Source: Aquimarina mycalae
GTDB lineage: Bacteria; Bacteroidota; Bacteroidia; Flavobacteriales; Flavobacteriaceae
NCBI RefSeq assembly: GCF_029906345.1
Contig: NZ_JARYGY010000002.1
Span: 39,710-103,709 of the forward strand
Reading direction: 5' to 3'
DNA length: 64,000 nucleotides
In this document: positions 41,378 to 51,839 of the stretch, piece by piece
How positions within the stretch are numbered: position 1 is the stretch's first letter
Layout: the number at the start of each line of letters is the position of its first letter
Position numbers and translations under genes: made by a program
Notes under the pieces: model-generated
What the model saw: the letters and a program-made list of their open reading frames with translations, nothing else
Database searches by the model: none
Told to the model about the DNA's origin: nothing

Positions 41378-44300
41378 TTATTGTTCGGTTTGGATGGATG
41401 AATTCGTTTTTGCCTCTTCGGCTTTAATTTTTTTGAGTTCGGATCTTGCTTCATCAACTACGTCCTTATAATCGGTGAAGTTTTTGATTACACTTTCTAA
41501 AATATATGTGGCCTGGTATGCATCTTCTAATCCATAGAAATTTTTGGCCATTAGCACCAATCCTTTGGCTCCGTATAATTTATATCCTGAGTAGTCTTTA
41601 GCCAGTTTTTGAACAGCCGTATTCGAAGCTTTATAACTACCTTCTTTGTTTTTAAAATATGCATCATAATACAAAGCTTCTGCTGCTAACTCTCCTGTCG
41701 CAATCTTGCTAACTTCTGCATATGCTCTTTTAGCTCTGGTATCATCTGCAGTTTGTAACGCTGCACGCGCAATAAATATCTGTGCATCACTCTTTACGTC
41801 ATTTTGAATTTTAGGATTGCCTAAAACGCTCTCTGCATATTGTATCGTTTCTTGATAATGTACCAACTGATAATGTGATTTCATCAAGTTAGATTGCGCA
41901 AATATGATATTCTGCGGAAAATCAGCATCTTTTTCTAAACGTTCTAATACAGGAATTGCTTTTTCGTAATCACGATTTTCCAGATATACTTGTGACAGTC
42001 TCGCCAAAGCTTGCTCTGTAAACTCTGTACGCTCTTTTTCTAATACATATTCATAATGAGGTATGGTCGCTTGTTTATCTCCTTCTTTAAAGAGTAATTG
42101 CGCTACATAAAAGTGGCTTTTTAAAGCGTGAATTCCATTAGGGAATTCATTGAGGTATTTCTGGAAGCCAATCAAGGCGGCGTTTTCATTATTCTCTAAA
42201 AATTGTTTCTCGGCAGCCTCATAAGAAGTATTATCCAGATCTGCATCTGTAACATCTACAAAACTTAATCCTTTTACCCAATTTGCATACTCTTCTGTTC
42301 TTCCTAAATCGACATAAATCAATCTAGCTGTATTTACAGCCTGAACCGCTTCATCAGTTCCTGGATAATCTGCAACTACTCTTTTAAATTTTAACAAGGC
42401 TCTATTACCTTGATCTCCATTATAATAGATTAAACCTTGTTTTAATAAAGCTTTTGGTACATAAGAACTTCTTGGCACATCTTTAATCAATCGATCATAT
42501 GCTTCAATACCACGTTGTATTTTATTTTCTGAAATATAGGTATCACCTAATGCAAACATCGCATCATCACGATAGGTTGATCGGGTATATTTTTTTATAA
42601 AAATTTCAAGATCACTTATTTTTTTATCGTTCTTTTTGACAAAACCATAACTAATCGCTTTTTGATAATGTGCATAATCCGAATCTGGACCGCCATTTTT
42701 AATTGCTTTATTATAGGCTTCCATCGCTGGCCAATACTTACTAGAGATAAAATGACTATCTCCTAATCTAAGATAAGTATCTGTTAATCGAACCTCATCT
42801 ATATCATTTCTTTTACTGTATTTTCCAAAGAAATCTGCAGCTTGAGGGTATTGTTTCAATTTAAAATAGGTGTATCCTAAATTATAATCTATCGTGGTAT
42901 ATTCTATCGTAGTGGAGGCTCCAGTACTGCCTTTAAATTCTTTAAATCCAATTAAAGCTTCATCATAGTTATTTTGCAGATAATCACTTTCTGATTTCCA
43001 GTATATTGCTTTTGCAGCAAATTTTGGATCTGTTTGCTGAGCAATTGATTTATCAAAATAAACCTTGGCTTCAGGATAATTACCTTCATTATATAATTCT
43101 ATTCCACGGAAATAAGCTACTTTTTGATACACGACCTTATCTTCAAAATTCCGACTTCCTTCTAATAAATCCATAGCTTCTTTATAGTTCTTAGAAGTGA
43201 TATAAGAACTAATCAATAATTCCTGAACCTCTTCCTTAAATTCAGAATTAGGGTATTTTTCAATATAGGATAGTAATACTTTTGGAGTACTCTCGTATGA
43301 GTTCCCTATTTCATAACTCAATTTTGCATAATTATAGGTGGCGTCTTCCTTTATTTTAGCTTCAAAATCCATTTCTGAAGCATTCTTAAAAGCATTAAGT
43401 GCTTGTTGTTTTTGATCTGTTTTTAAGTATGATTCTGCCAAGTGGTAATATGCATTTTGGGCAGTTGCATTACGACCATCTACTATTTTATTAAACTCTG
43501 ATATGGCGCTAGCATAATCTCCTCCTTTATAATATGCATATCCCAGTTGATAATAATCCGTATTATTCCATTTTCCTTTTCTTCCTCTATACGCTTTAAG
43601 ATGAGGAATAGCTTTATCATATTTCTCTAGATTAAAATAACTTTCGCCAATAATCTTATTCAATTCTGATTTTTCTGATGGTTTTGATTTAGGAAGCTGA
43701 CCTAATCCATCTCTTATGGCTTCTTGAAACTTTCCAGATTTAAAGTTCATATCACTCTGGAAATATGATAAATTCTTATTGTATTTATCTAGATCTTTTA
43801 CCTCATCAAAAAGCTTATCTGCTTCTTGATAGTTATCGCCTTCATACGCTATAAAACCAAGGTAATATTTAGCTTGAGCTCCATATTTATCCGTTTCTTC
43901 AACCTTATTTAAAAATTTTTTCGCTTCGTTAAAACGTTGAATTTTAAAGTATGCGTATCCATTATTAAAGTTAAATTTTTCTTTTTCAGAACGACTCATA
44001 TTACCCTCATCCACTTTATCATACCATTTACGAGCATATGCGTATTTTCCATTATCAAAATAGTAATTAGCTACATCCAGATATGCTGCATTACGTTTTA
44101 TGCTTGTGGGATATTGCGTAACAAACTCCTCCATCAATGCATCCGCACCTTTTTGATTAAGCCATACAGCACAATTGGCAATATAATAGGTGCATTCTGC
44201 ATCGATATTCTCATCATCTATCATATCGCGCACCTTATCAAACAAATTCTGAGCCGCCAGAAATTGTTTGTTATTATACAACTCTAATGCTTGATTATAG

Positions 44301-44413
44301 AGTACTAGTTCATTTGTATAAATAGCTGATTGTTGCGCAGAAATCTTAGAAGATAGGATCGCCACAAAAAGCATCAAAGTGATGTATTTGTTCATGTAAA
44401 TATTCCTTTTCAA
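41378..44413 (-). CDS. Large TPR-repeat secreted protein
   Basis: A 1011-residue protein with a signal peptide (about 1-26, ending SKISAQ; a second possible start lies six codons in). It carries about twenty tetratricopeptide-like repeats throughout, for example LELYNNKQFLAAQNLF, AKYYLGFIAYEGDNYQEADKLF and ALLKQGLIYYNGDQGNRALLKF. It is probably a periplasmic scaffold that binds partners. It is co-directional with the outer-membrane barrel gene 26 bp downstream; the pair may form one transport or assembly unit. No further domain is seen. Confidence 0.9.
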   Translation of the reverse strand: MKRNIYMNKYITLMLFVAILSSKISAQQSAIYTNELVLYNQALELYNNKQFLAAQNLFDKVRDMIDDENIDAECTYYIANCAVWLNQKGADALMEEFVTQYPTSIKRNAAYLDVANYYFDNGKYAYARKWYDKVDEGNMSRSEKEKFNFNNGYAYFKIQRFNEAKKFLNKVEETDKYGAQAKYYLGFIAYEGDNYQEADKLFDEVKDLDKYNKNLSYFQSDMNFKSGKFQEAIRDGLGQLPKSKPSEKSELNKIIGESYFNLEKYDKAIPHLKAYRGRKGKWNNTDYYQLGYAYYKGGDYASAISEFNKIVDGRNATAQNAYYHLAESYLKTDQKQQALNAFKNASEMDFEAKIKEDATYNYAKLSYEIGNSYESTPKVLLSYIEKYPNSEFKEEVQELLISSYITSKNYKEAMDLLEGSRNFEDKVVYQKVAYFRGIELYNEGNYPEAKVYFDKSIAQQTDPKFAAKAIYWKSESDYLQNNYDEALIGFKEFKGSTGASTTIEYTTIDYNLGYTYFKLKQYPQAADFFGKYSKRNDIDEVRLTDTYLRLGDSHFISSKYWPAMEAYNKAIKNGGPDSDYAHYQKAISYGFVKKNDKKISDLEIFIKKYTRSTYRDDAMFALGDTYISENKIQRGIEAYDRLIKDVPRSSYVPKALLKQGLIYYNGDQGNRALLKFKRVVADYPGTDEAVQAVNTARLIYVDLGRTEEYANWVKGLSFVDVTDADLDNTSYEAAEKQFLENNENAALIGFQKYLNEFPNGIHALKSHFYVAQLLFKEGDKQATIPHYEYVLEKERTEFTEQALARLSQVYLENRDYEKAIPVLERLEKDADFPQNIIFAQSNLMKSHYQLVHYQETIQYAESVLGNPKIQNDVKSDAQIFIARAALQTADDTRAKRAYAEVSKIATGELAAEALYYDAYFKNKEGSYKASNTAVQKLAKDYSGYKLYGAKGLVLMAKNFYGLEDAYQATYILESVIKNFTDYKDVVDEARSELKKIKAEEAKTNSSIQTEQ

Positions 44414-44575
44414 AGTTTAGATTCTGGATGGTACCAGAATAACTGTTTAATAGAAATTTCAAGGTTACCCTTGACCAATTTTTCGTAAAGTAAATATCGC
44501 TTCCCGTGAATAAATTTTGTGTTAAAGATACCCTAATCTTCATCTTAATAACGAAATATTATGGAGATAATTACA

Positions 44576-45508
44576 TCAGTAGTCATTTTTTGAAGCCGAT
44601 ATGATCTCGTTTATGATTTTTGTGTATTTTTTTGCTCCTATATGATTCAAATGATCACCATCATAAAAATCAGAATCTTCTACTCTAAAATCTTCTCTAA
44701 GGTTTATATAAGAAACATTAGAATTATTTGATTCAAGAGTTTTACAGGATGCCGTAATTTTACTTAATTTATTCTTATCTAATTCTTTGATATAACACGT
44801 GTGTACTGGTAAATCGATCAAGTAGACCTTACAATTTATCTTCTTACAATATGCTATTATCGACTGAATTCTGTTCAAATTTCTGGTAAAATCCTGCAAT
44901 CCATCTTTATGTAATTTTGCTCTACGTACGGCATTTTTACACAAATCAATATCCTGAATTTTACTATAACGTGTTCCCCATCCATCCGAATTACATCCTA
45001 CCAGTGATAATCCATTATCCAAATAGTAATTAATTAGTTCCACTGAGCCCTTAAATCTTTTAGTAAGCGCTAAACTATATTCTTTAATGTCAAAATTAGA
45101 AACAATAGGAACTTCTAGGTCCATCTGGTTGCTATAAAAATATTTACGCCAGGTATCTCCTTTAGTATTTTCTCGTTGACTTAAATTAAAATAACTAATA
45201 CTAATGATCAGTTGTTTTAGATTTTTAAGGCTATCAATATGCTTCTTAAAAAGCAACTCATCAAAATATATAGACTGACTAGAATTAGCAAGGTTAAACG
45301 CCTTAGCATCCATATATTCTGGATTAACACCATACAAGGCATGAGAATCTCCCAAGATTAAAGTTTCTATATCCTCATAATTCTCGGTAATCATTTTATG
45401 TTTGTAAGTATAGTTGGATGCTGCTGTTCTATAGAAATACTCTATACCCATCCAAACCAGTAGGAATGGTATAAGAAATACAACTATTTTTTTTATAAAT
45501 ACTTTCAT
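44576..45508 (-). CDS. SGNH-hydrolase-like membrane-anchored protein, MBOAT partner
   Basis: A 310-residue protein with an N-terminal membrane helix (about 9-26). The periplasmic part has SGNH/AlgJ-like features: ILGDSHALYGVNP (Ser-containing GDSH, about 51-63) and YDGDHLNHIGAKKYTKI near the end, with Asp and His. Such proteins accompany MBOAT acyltransferases and transfer or receive acyl groups on extracellular polysaccharide. It lies 2 bp after the MBOAT gene, so the two are co-transcribed. Confidence 0.85.
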   Translation of the reverse strand: MKVFIKKIVVFLIPFLLVWMGIEYFYRTAASNYTYKHKMITENYEDIETLILGDSHALYGVNPEYMDAKAFNLANSSQSIYFDELLFKKHIDSLKNLKQLIISISYFNLSQRENTKGDTWRKYFYSNQMDLEVPIVSNFDIKEYSLALTKRFKGSVELINYYLDNGLSLVGCNSDGWGTRYSKIQDIDLCKNAVRRAKLHKDGLQDFTRNLNRIQSIIAYCKKINCKVYLIDLPVHTCYIKELDKNKLSKITASCKTLESNNSNVSYINLREDFRVEDSDFYDGDHLNHIGAKKYTKIINEIISASKNDY

Positions 45509-45510
45509 AA

Positions 45511-46932
45511 TTAGAACTGAAAATAAATAAAGGTTTGCAAATCTCCTCCATAATAAAACACTAAAAACGCGGTAACATAATAAATTAAATATCTAATCGG
45601 CCTAACAGTAATATAATTAATATCTAGCAGGTGTTCTCTTTGTTTTTGCAACCATTCGACAATCAGAAACCCTATCAAGAATAACAAAAACCACTTATGC
45701 CCACGCGGAATAGAAAATAATGATGCAGAAAAGATTGTATCGATATATCCTAAAGCATCTGTTATTGTTTCAGCTCTAAAAAACACCCAAGCAATAGTAA
45801 CTATAAAAAAAGTTACTCCTATTCTAAAAATATCGACAACTATGTGCTTTCTATTTTCAAAAAATGATGTTGCCCCTATATACTTATTAATAAAAATGGT
45901 AAGTATTAATGCAATTCCATGAATCAATCCCCAAAATACATAGGTCAAATTAGCTCCATGCCATAATCCACTCAACAAAAAGACGATAAGAATATTGATG
46001 ATTAATCTAAAATTCGATACACGATTACCTCCTAAAGCAATATAAACATAATCCCTAAACCAGGTAGAAAGTGAAATATGCCAACGTCTCCAAAACTCTA
46101 CAAGATTTTTTGACAGATACGGAAAATTAAAGTTTTTCATAAGATCAAACCCTAACAATCTAGATGTACCAATAGCAATATCAGAATAACCAGAAAAATC
46201 CCCATAAATCTGAAAACCAAAAAATATAGCACCACAAAATAATGCGCTTCCAGAATACTCAGTATAATTTTCGAATAACTTATTGACAATGATTGCACAG
46301 TTATCCGCAATCACCATTTTTTTAAACAAACCACCTAGTATTAGTTGTAATCCTTCTACACTTTTTGAATAATTAAAAACTCTTTTTTTCTGAAACTGAG
46401 GTAGTAAATTAGACGCTCTCTCAATAGGACCTGCAACTAATTGCGGAAAAAAAGATACAAATGCAAAAAACGAAATAACATCATTTGTAGGATGAATTCT
46501 TTTACGATACACATCAATCGTATAACTCAACGTCTGAAATGTATAAAAACTAATTCCTACAGGTAAAATAAATTGCAAGGAGTTATAAGATATTGGGTTT
46601 CCAAATAACAAAAAGGCTTCTGCAAACGTTTCTATAAAAAAATTAAAGTATTTAAAGACAAAAAGCACACCCAGATTAAAGAACAAACTAATTCCCAGCA
46701 ATACCTTTCTATTAATATTCGAAGAAGTGTTCAATTGTTTAGCAACCAAAAAATCTATCATCGAACTTAAAAAAATTAATGATAAAAACCTCCAATCCCA
46801 AAAAGAGTAAAACAGATAGCTAACTACTACAAGAAAAACATTTTGAACCTTTAAAGATCTATTAAACACAAACCAATACAGTGCAAAAACAATGGGAAAG
46901 AATAACGCAAAATCAACAGTATTAAATTGCAA
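45511..46932 (-). CDS. MBOAT-family O-acyltransferase (AlgI-like)
   Basis: A 473-residue polytopic membrane protein of the AlgI/MBOAT type with about 11 membrane segments. Conserved motifs are FFPQLVAGPIERASNLLPQ, the FWRRWHISLSTWFRDYVYI block and LLSGLWHGANLTYVFWG with the catalytic His. Such enzymes move acetyl or other acyl groups across the membrane to polysaccharides, with an SGNH partner (here the next gene). The acceptor is probably the surface glycan made by this cluster. Confidence 0.94.
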   Translation of the reverse strand: MQFNTVDFALFFPIVFALYWFVFNRSLKVQNVFLVVVSYLFYSFWDWRFLSLIFLSSMIDFLVAKQLNTSSNINRKVLLGISLFFNLGVLFVFKYFNFFIETFAEAFLLFGNPISYNSLQFILPVGISFYTFQTLSYTIDVYRKRIHPTNDVISFFAFVSFFPQLVAGPIERASNLLPQFQKKRVFNYSKSVEGLQLILGGLFKKMVIADNCAIIVNKLFENYTEYSGSALFCGAIFFGFQIYGDFSGYSDIAIGTSRLLGFDLMKNFNFPYLSKNLVEFWRRWHISLSTWFRDYVYIALGGNRVSNFRLIINILIVFLLSGLWHGANLTYVFWGLIHGIALILTIFINKYIGATSFFENRKHIVVDIFRIGVTFFIVTIAWVFFRAETITDALGYIDTIFSASLFSIPRGHKWFLLFLIGFLIVEWLQKQREHLLDINYITVRPIRYLIYYVTAFLVFYYGGDLQTFIYFQF

Positions 46933-47063
46933 AATGTATTGTGGTATGAATTCTTTGGAAAAATACTTAAAATCAACGTGGATAAAAAAACATTTTTAAT
47001 AAATACATTATTGTATAAACTTTTTACTTTTACTAAAATTAATAAATTTCAGAATCTCACAAT

Positions 47064-47747
47064 ATGTCCGATCCGGTATTACGTCTTAAAAATGCTTCTA
47101 TCTATCAACGAGAAAGCTTAATTTTATCTGATGTCAATGTAGAAGTTAGCAAAGGTGATTTTGTATATCTTATAGGAAAAACAGGTACTGGTAAGAGTAG
47201 TTTTATGAAAACTCTTTATGGAGATATTCCTCTAATCGAAGGAGAAGGAAGCATTGTAGACTTTGACCTTGGTACACTAAAAGAAAATCAGATTCCTTTT
47301 TTAAGAAGAAAATTAGGAATCGTATTTCAGGATTTTAAGCTCCTCAATGACAGAACTGTAAAAGATAATTTGTTATTTGTACTTAAAGCAACAGGATGGA
47401 ACGATCAAAAAGCGATGGACAGTAAGATCGATGATGTATTAGACAAAGTAGGTATGAAAACAAAAGATTTTAAGTACCCATATCAATTGTCTGGAGGCGA
47501 GCAACAGCGTATTGCAATTGCCAGAGCATTACTTAATGACCCAGAACTTATCCTTGCAGATGAACCAACAGGAAATTTAGATCCGCAGACTTCGGTAGAA
47601 GTAATGGAAGTATTGCAGGATATTAATAAAAATGGCAATACTATTTTAATGGCAACTCACGATTATGCATTACTTCTTAAATATCCTTCTAAAACATTAA
47701 AGTGTGAAGGAAATAAGGTTTTTGAAGTAGTACAACGAAAAGGGTAA
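47064..47747 (+). CDS. ftsE: FtsE-like ABC-transporter ATPase
   Basis: A 227-residue ATPase with Walker A GKTGTGKSS (about 38-46), signature LSGGEQQRIAIARAL, Walker B LILADEPTG and His-loop MATHD. The nearest well-known family is FtsE, which with FtsX controls peptidoglycan hydrolases at division. No FtsX gene is seen beside it; in Flavobacteria ftsE is often unlinked from ftsX. The symbol is therefore given on family grounds only. It is divergent from the MBOAT gene and co-directional with the methyltransferase 22 bp downstream. Confidence 0.83.
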   Translation: MSDPVLRLKNASIYQRESLILSDVNVEVSKGDFVYLIGKTGTGKSSFMKTLYGDIPLIEGEGSIVDFDLGTLKENQIPFLRRKLGIVFQDFKLLNDRTVKDNLLFVLKATGWNDQKAMDSKIDDVLDKVGMKTKDFKYPYQLSGGEQQRIAIARALLNDPELILADEPTGNLDPQTSVEVMEVLQDINKNGNTILMATHDYALLLKYPSKTLKCEGNKVFEVVQRKG

Positions 47748-47769
47748 TTCTCCAATAAAGTTATAAATA

Positions 47770-48738
47770 ATGCGATTGATTACACTCGATGATATTATAG
47801 AGACCTATACTAAATTTAGACAACGAGGACTCCCATTTATAACTTCCAAACTAAGTTTAAACACCCTTAAAAGAACCAAAAGCGCATTTAATGAGTTAGA
47901 CATTCAATCGGCCAATTGGTGGATTATTCCAAAAGTCAATCAACGTTGGAACAAATTAATTAGCGGAGATCCTACATTAGAATATGAAGACTTTGTAATG
48001 AAAAAGTTTTTGGCTGATTCCAAAAACCTAAAAATGCTTTCTTTAGGTAGTGGAATATCTAGTCATGAACTTAAATTTGCTAGATACAACAACTTTGAAG
48101 AGATCATATGTCTTGATATAAATGAAGTACTTTTTGATGCTGCCAAACAGGAGGCAACAACACAAAAACTAGATAACATTCATTTCAAAATCCAAAACCT
48201 TTACAACTACGAATTTCCTGAAAATTATTTTGATGTTGTGTTCTTTCATGCCTCACTTCATCATTTTAAAAATATCGAAGAACTAGTAGGTCAAAAGATA
48301 AAAAAGACCTTAAAAAGTAAAGGTAAATTAATCATTAATGAATTTGTAGGAGCAAATAGACTACAATTTCCAAAACATCAAATTGTAGCTACAAACAAAT
48401 TACTGAAACATATCCCTAAACCCTACAGAAAGAGGTTTAAACTACATATGTTCAAAAATAGATTTTACGGTTCGGGAATTATTCGAATGATATTAGCAGA
48501 TCCTTCAGAATGTATCGAATCTTCGCAAATTATGCCTGCTATTCATAATAATTACAACACAATTTATGAAGCTTCATATGGAGGTAATCTTTTAGCAAAT
48601 GCGCTAAAAGATCTTTCTCATCATTTTATGGAGTTGGATGAAGAAAAAGAAAAAGTATTGGATCATTTATTTGAATTAGAAGACAAATATTTAGAACAAC
48701 ATCCTAGTGATTTTGTATTTGGGATATATGAATCTTAA
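47770..48738 (+). CDS. Class I SAM-dependent methyltransferase
   Basis: A 322-residue methyltransferase. Motif I is LSLGSGISSHELKFARY, the beta-2 acid is in ICLDINE, and the post-I/IV region is YFDVVFFHASLHHF. The N-terminal 90 residues are a helical extension. The C-terminal part contains an extra helical segment (EEKEKVLDHLFELEDKYL). The substrate may be a surface glycan or lipid, given the neighbours. It starts 22 bp after the FtsE-like gene, so both may share a transcript. The stop overlaps the convergent gene by four bases. Confidence 0.85.
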   Translation: MRLITLDDIIETYTKFRQRGLPFITSKLSLNTLKRTKSAFNELDIQSANWWIIPKVNQRWNKLISGDPTLEYEDFVMKKFLADSKNLKMLSLGSGISSHELKFARYNNFEEIICLDINEVLFDAAKQEATTQKLDNIHFKIQNLYNYEFPENYFDVVFFHASLHHFKNIEELVGQKIKKTLKSKGKLIINEFVGANRLQFPKHQIVATNKLLKHIPKPYRKRFKLHMFKNRFYGSGIIRMILADPSECIESSQIMPAIHNNYNTIYEASYGGNLLANALKDLSHHFMELDEEKEKVLDHLFELEDKYLEQHPSDFVFGIYES

Positions 48739-50078
48739 GTATCTTCTTTAGAAATTGTTTTAAAATATCGATCTAACAACAAGAATAGTATCACAAATAA
48801 AACCCAATCATTGTAAAACATGTAACGTTTTTCTGAATGTGTCGCAATGGCGACAAGTGCCATATTAGAAAAAGTACATAACAGAACAAAAACAATAAAT
48901 TTTCCAACAAAAACATCTTTTCTTTTCAATACTAAAAAAATCCCTATCCCCAAAAGAATCAAATGTAATATGAGGTATTTACTATTCCCTAATGAAGCCT
49001 TTATATTCTGAATATACAATTTTAGCCATTCCTTAAAATTATCAAGTAATAAGGGTTTGTACATACCAAGCGTCAATTTATCTGTTTCGATATATTGTAC
49101 ATCAGAAGGCAACCCCTTTTTCTCAAAATATCTCAAGCCATATTCATGAATCGTCTGATTGCATATATTTGAATAGTTTTGTCTAAAATGACCAAATGAA
49201 CCGATAGAGTCATAAGCGTTTGCATATGTATTTGTCCATTTTTTAGCATCTAACCTTTCTTTCACTAATCTGAAATATTCTTTCTCCTCTTTTTTATGGA
49301 ACAAATCAACATCTTCTTTATCAGCGACGTAAAAAACAGCTGCTCCAATACTAGGACCTGTAAAAGGTGTTGAAACAAAGTGTCCATATTGAAAATAATG
49401 AAAACTTTTATCCAACAAACCAGAAACAAATGGTAGCAAAACAAACAATAACCCTACTATTAAATAATTCTTTTTACCTTTTATATTGGCCAAATACACA
49501 GAAATTAAACCAATAGGTACCAATGATAAGAACTGTCCTCTTATATATATTAACAGCAGCAGTACAATTGCTCCATATATTAGATTCTTCTTTCGTTGTT
49601 CTGCGATCGCCGATACACAATTCGCAATAAAAATTAAGTACAGAGGATAAGCTAATGCTTCAGTTAATATCTTATTGGCTGTGAGATACAAGTATAATAA
49701 AGGTGCTATAAGTATTAGTAAACTCAGTATCGAAAACAACTGTTTTAGTTTTAACAATCGTTCTAAGCATGTATGAAGCACATACACTCCATAAATATTG
49801 AGTATTAATTGAGTGATTAACAATGGATATTCAAAATAAGTCCCAAATACACTTTTAAAAAAAGAAAGAAATATAATATACCCAGAAGATCTATTGATCT
49901 CCATAGATAAAAAAGCATAGCTATCTAATTCATATATAATTCCTCTATATAAGACAAAGAAACAAGTGAAAAAATAAATTAAAAATTCTGGTCGAATAAA
50001 CTTTTTTATATCCTTACGTGAAATACCTAACATTGGTTTTTTATTTTTTAAGTTAGGATTTATCCTTTTTATATACAT
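48735..50078 (-). CDS. Polytopic membrane protein (glycosyltransferase-like)
   Basis: A 447-residue integral membrane protein with ten or more hydrophobic helices and one soluble segment (about 250-330). The layout (YRGIIYELDSYAFLSMEINRSSGY in the first loop, then many helices) resembles GT-C-type dolichol-phosphate-sugar transferases or O-antigen-related proteins, but no catalytic motif is certain. The start may instead be the Met at 50033, since the first 15 residues overlap the previous gene by 26 bp. It belongs to the glycan cluster. Confidence 0.75.
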   Translation of the reverse strand: MYIKRINPNLKNKKPMLGISRKDIKKFIRPEFLIYFFTCFFVLYRGIIYELDSYAFLSMEINRSSGYIIFLSFFKSVFGTYFEYPLLITQLILNIYGVYVLHTCLERLLKLKQLFSILSLLILIAPLLYLYLTANKILTEALAYPLYLIFIANCVSAIAEQRKKNLIYGAIVLLLLIYIRGQFLSLVPIGLISVYLANIKGKKNYLIVGLLFVLLPFVSGLLDKSFHYFQYGHFVSTPFTGPSIGAAVFYVADKEDVDLFHKKEEKEYFRLVKERLDAKKWTNTYANAYDSIGSFGHFRQNYSNICNQTIHEYGLRYFEKKGLPSDVQYIETDKLTLGMYKPLLLDNFKEWLKLYIQNIKASLGNSKYLILHLILLGIGIFLVLKRKDVFVGKFIVFVLLCTFSNMALVAIATHSEKRYMFYNDWVLFVILFLLLDRYFKTISKEDT

Positions 50079-50883
50079 GAGGATTTTCTCTTATCCCTTT
50101 CTTAAATAACTTCCTTACTCCCATTCGAATTGAGGAATCCAACTTGAGGATTTTATCTTTAAAATATTGGCCTGGTCTTCCTCTAAAAGTTGTTACGTGA
50201 AATGATCCTTCAGCATCAATAGGTTCTGAAGAAAAGTAATAGTTGGAGATACAACAACGGATTTGATCTACTTTCACCTTGCTAACAGAATGCCACGATT
50301 TTTTATGTGTCCCCATCACAACCAATCTATTAAATTTCGCATCTATGGATATCGGCTCATTCTTTAACCCTTTTGGCCATACTTCTAGATTCCCTCCATT
50401 TTCCAGTTTCCAATTAGGAGTAACATAATATAAAAGATTAAGGACTCGCCAATGCTTAACATCTTTATCATGAGAATTATCCAAATGTGGGTTTAAGTAG
50501 TTTCCCTTTCCCATCATTGAAATCCCACCTGCATATAAGTGCTCATCAGGTTTAATATCTTTACAACTACATATTTCAGCAATCAAATCTACTATTCTTT
50601 GATCCTGAAAAGCATAAATAATCTCTTCTAATAAAGGATGGTATTTATTCATTTGCGCTGCTACATACTTATATTCTCTTATACTTTTCTTTACCTGTAT
50701 ATCTTTTGTATGAGGAAACTTATCAAAAATATCTTTTGCCAACTCCTCTGGAAGCAAATCATCCACATAGAAATATCCAATATCCTGACGTGTTTTGTCA
50801 AAGTGTTTTTTTAAAACTTCTTCAGTATCTTTGAGCTTTAAAAAAATAATATCAGCGATTTTATCTCTGGTAAGGTAATTCAT
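50053..50883 (-). CDS. 2OG-Fe(II) oxygenase superfamily protein
   Basis: A 276-residue cytoplasmic enzyme with the iron-binding HxD motif in LNPHLDNSHD, a distal His in GTHKKSWHSVSKV, and an Arg in QIRCCISNYYFSSEP for 2-oxoglutarate. This matches prolyl-4-hydroxylase-like oxygenases. It may hydroxylate a sugar, lipid or protein of the polysaccharide pathway. It begins the minus-strand pair with the membrane protein at 48735 and is divergent from the glycosyltransferase at 50943. Confidence 0.88.
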   Translation of the reverse strand: MNYLTRDKIADIIFLKLKDTEEVLKKHFDKTRQDIGYFYVDDLLPEELAKDIFDKFPHTKDIQVKKSIREYKYVAAQMNKYHPLLEEIIYAFQDQRIVDLIAEICSCKDIKPDEHLYAGGISMMGKGNYLNPHLDNSHDKDVKHWRVLNLLYYVTPNWKLENGGNLEVWPKGLKNEPISIDAKFNRLVVMGTHKKSWHSVSKVKVDQIRCCISNYYFSSEPIDAEGSFHVTTFRGRPGQYFKDKILKLDSSIRMGVRKLFKKGIRENPHVYKKDKS

Positions 50884-50942
50884 GTATTCAATTACAAATT
50901 TGTCTTAAAAATAATTATAAACTTTTAGTAAAACATCTATAA

Positions 50943-51839
50943 ATGTTATCAATTTTGATCCCAGTTTATAATTATAAGGTAATTCCTCTAGTTGAAGAGA
51001 TACATACGCAGGTTTCTTCTTGTAATATTACTTTCGAAATAATAGTATTTGACGATGGTTCTCATCAATATCTAGAAGAGAACTTATCGATTAATTCGAT
51101 AAGCTCTAGTCGATTTAAGAAATTATCAAAAAACGTAGGACGAAGTGTTATCAGAAATGCATTAGCTGCCGAAGCAAAATATGAGTTCCTTCTTTTTTTG
51201 GATGCAGATATAGAACCTGTAAGTGAATTATTTATTAAAAAATATTTAGACAGTATTAATTCGGATACTGAAATTATATCTGGAGGTCTTTTGTATAAGA
51301 ATACGAAACCGACGAAAGAACAAATATTGCGATGGAAATATGGCCATTTAAAAGAATCCGTTCCCGTTGAAAAACGAAAAAAGAAACCATACTTATCGTT
51401 TTTAAGTTCTAATTTTTTGATTCGAAAATCTATTTTTGATAAAAACCGTTTTAATGAAGAAATACTGAATCTTGCTTGTGAAGATACTATTTTTGCATTG
51501 GATGCTAAATCAAAAAAAATACGCATTGAGCATATTGATAATCCAGTATTTCATCTGGGATTAGAAACAAGTAGTGTATTTTTAAAAAAATCACTGGATT
51601 CTGTAGAAGTACGAAGATCACTAATACACAAGAACTTGTTAAAACCTAAAGACACAAGAATTACTCATTTAGCACATATAGTCAAAAAAATTAGACTTCA
51701 AGGTTTAATAATTATTATACATACCCTTACAAAAAAGATATTCGTAAAAAACTTGATCTCTAATAACCCTTCATTACTAATATTTGATTTATTTAGATTA
51801 GGCCATTACTTCTACAGACCAAAAGAAAATGAAAGTTAA
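50943..51839 (+). CDS. Glycosyltransferase family 2
   Basis: A 298-residue GT-A-type transferase. It starts MLSILIPVYNY and has IIVFDDGS (donor-binding) and LFLDADIEP (a DxD-type metal motif) near residue 80. The C-terminal half is helical. Acceptor and donor are unknown, as for most family 2 members. It overlaps the next gene by 11 bp, so the two glycosyltransferases are translationally coupled. Confidence 0.92.
   Translation: MLSILIPVYNYKVIPLVEEIHTQVSSCNITFEIIVFDDGSHQYLEENLSINSISSSRFKKLSKNVGRSVIRNALAAEAKYEFLLFLDADIEPVSELFIKKYLDSINSDTEIISGGLLYKNTKPTKEQILRWKYGHLKESVPVEKRKKKPYLSFLSSNFLIRKSIFDKNRFNEEILNLACEDTIFALDAKSKKIRIEHIDNPVFHLGLETSSVFLKKSLDSVEVRRSLIHKNLLKPKDTRITHLAHIVKKIRLQGLIIIIHTLTKKIFVKNLISNNPSLLIFDLFRLGHYFYRPKENES

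Noticed and set aside
44346..44543. Small minus-strand frame upstream of the TPR gene
   Set aside because: No recognisable features, overlaps the TPR gene start, and its composition follows the spacer.
47064..48738. Next gene as FtsX
   Set aside because: The protein after the FtsE-like ATPase has a methyltransferase Rossmann motif and no membrane segments.
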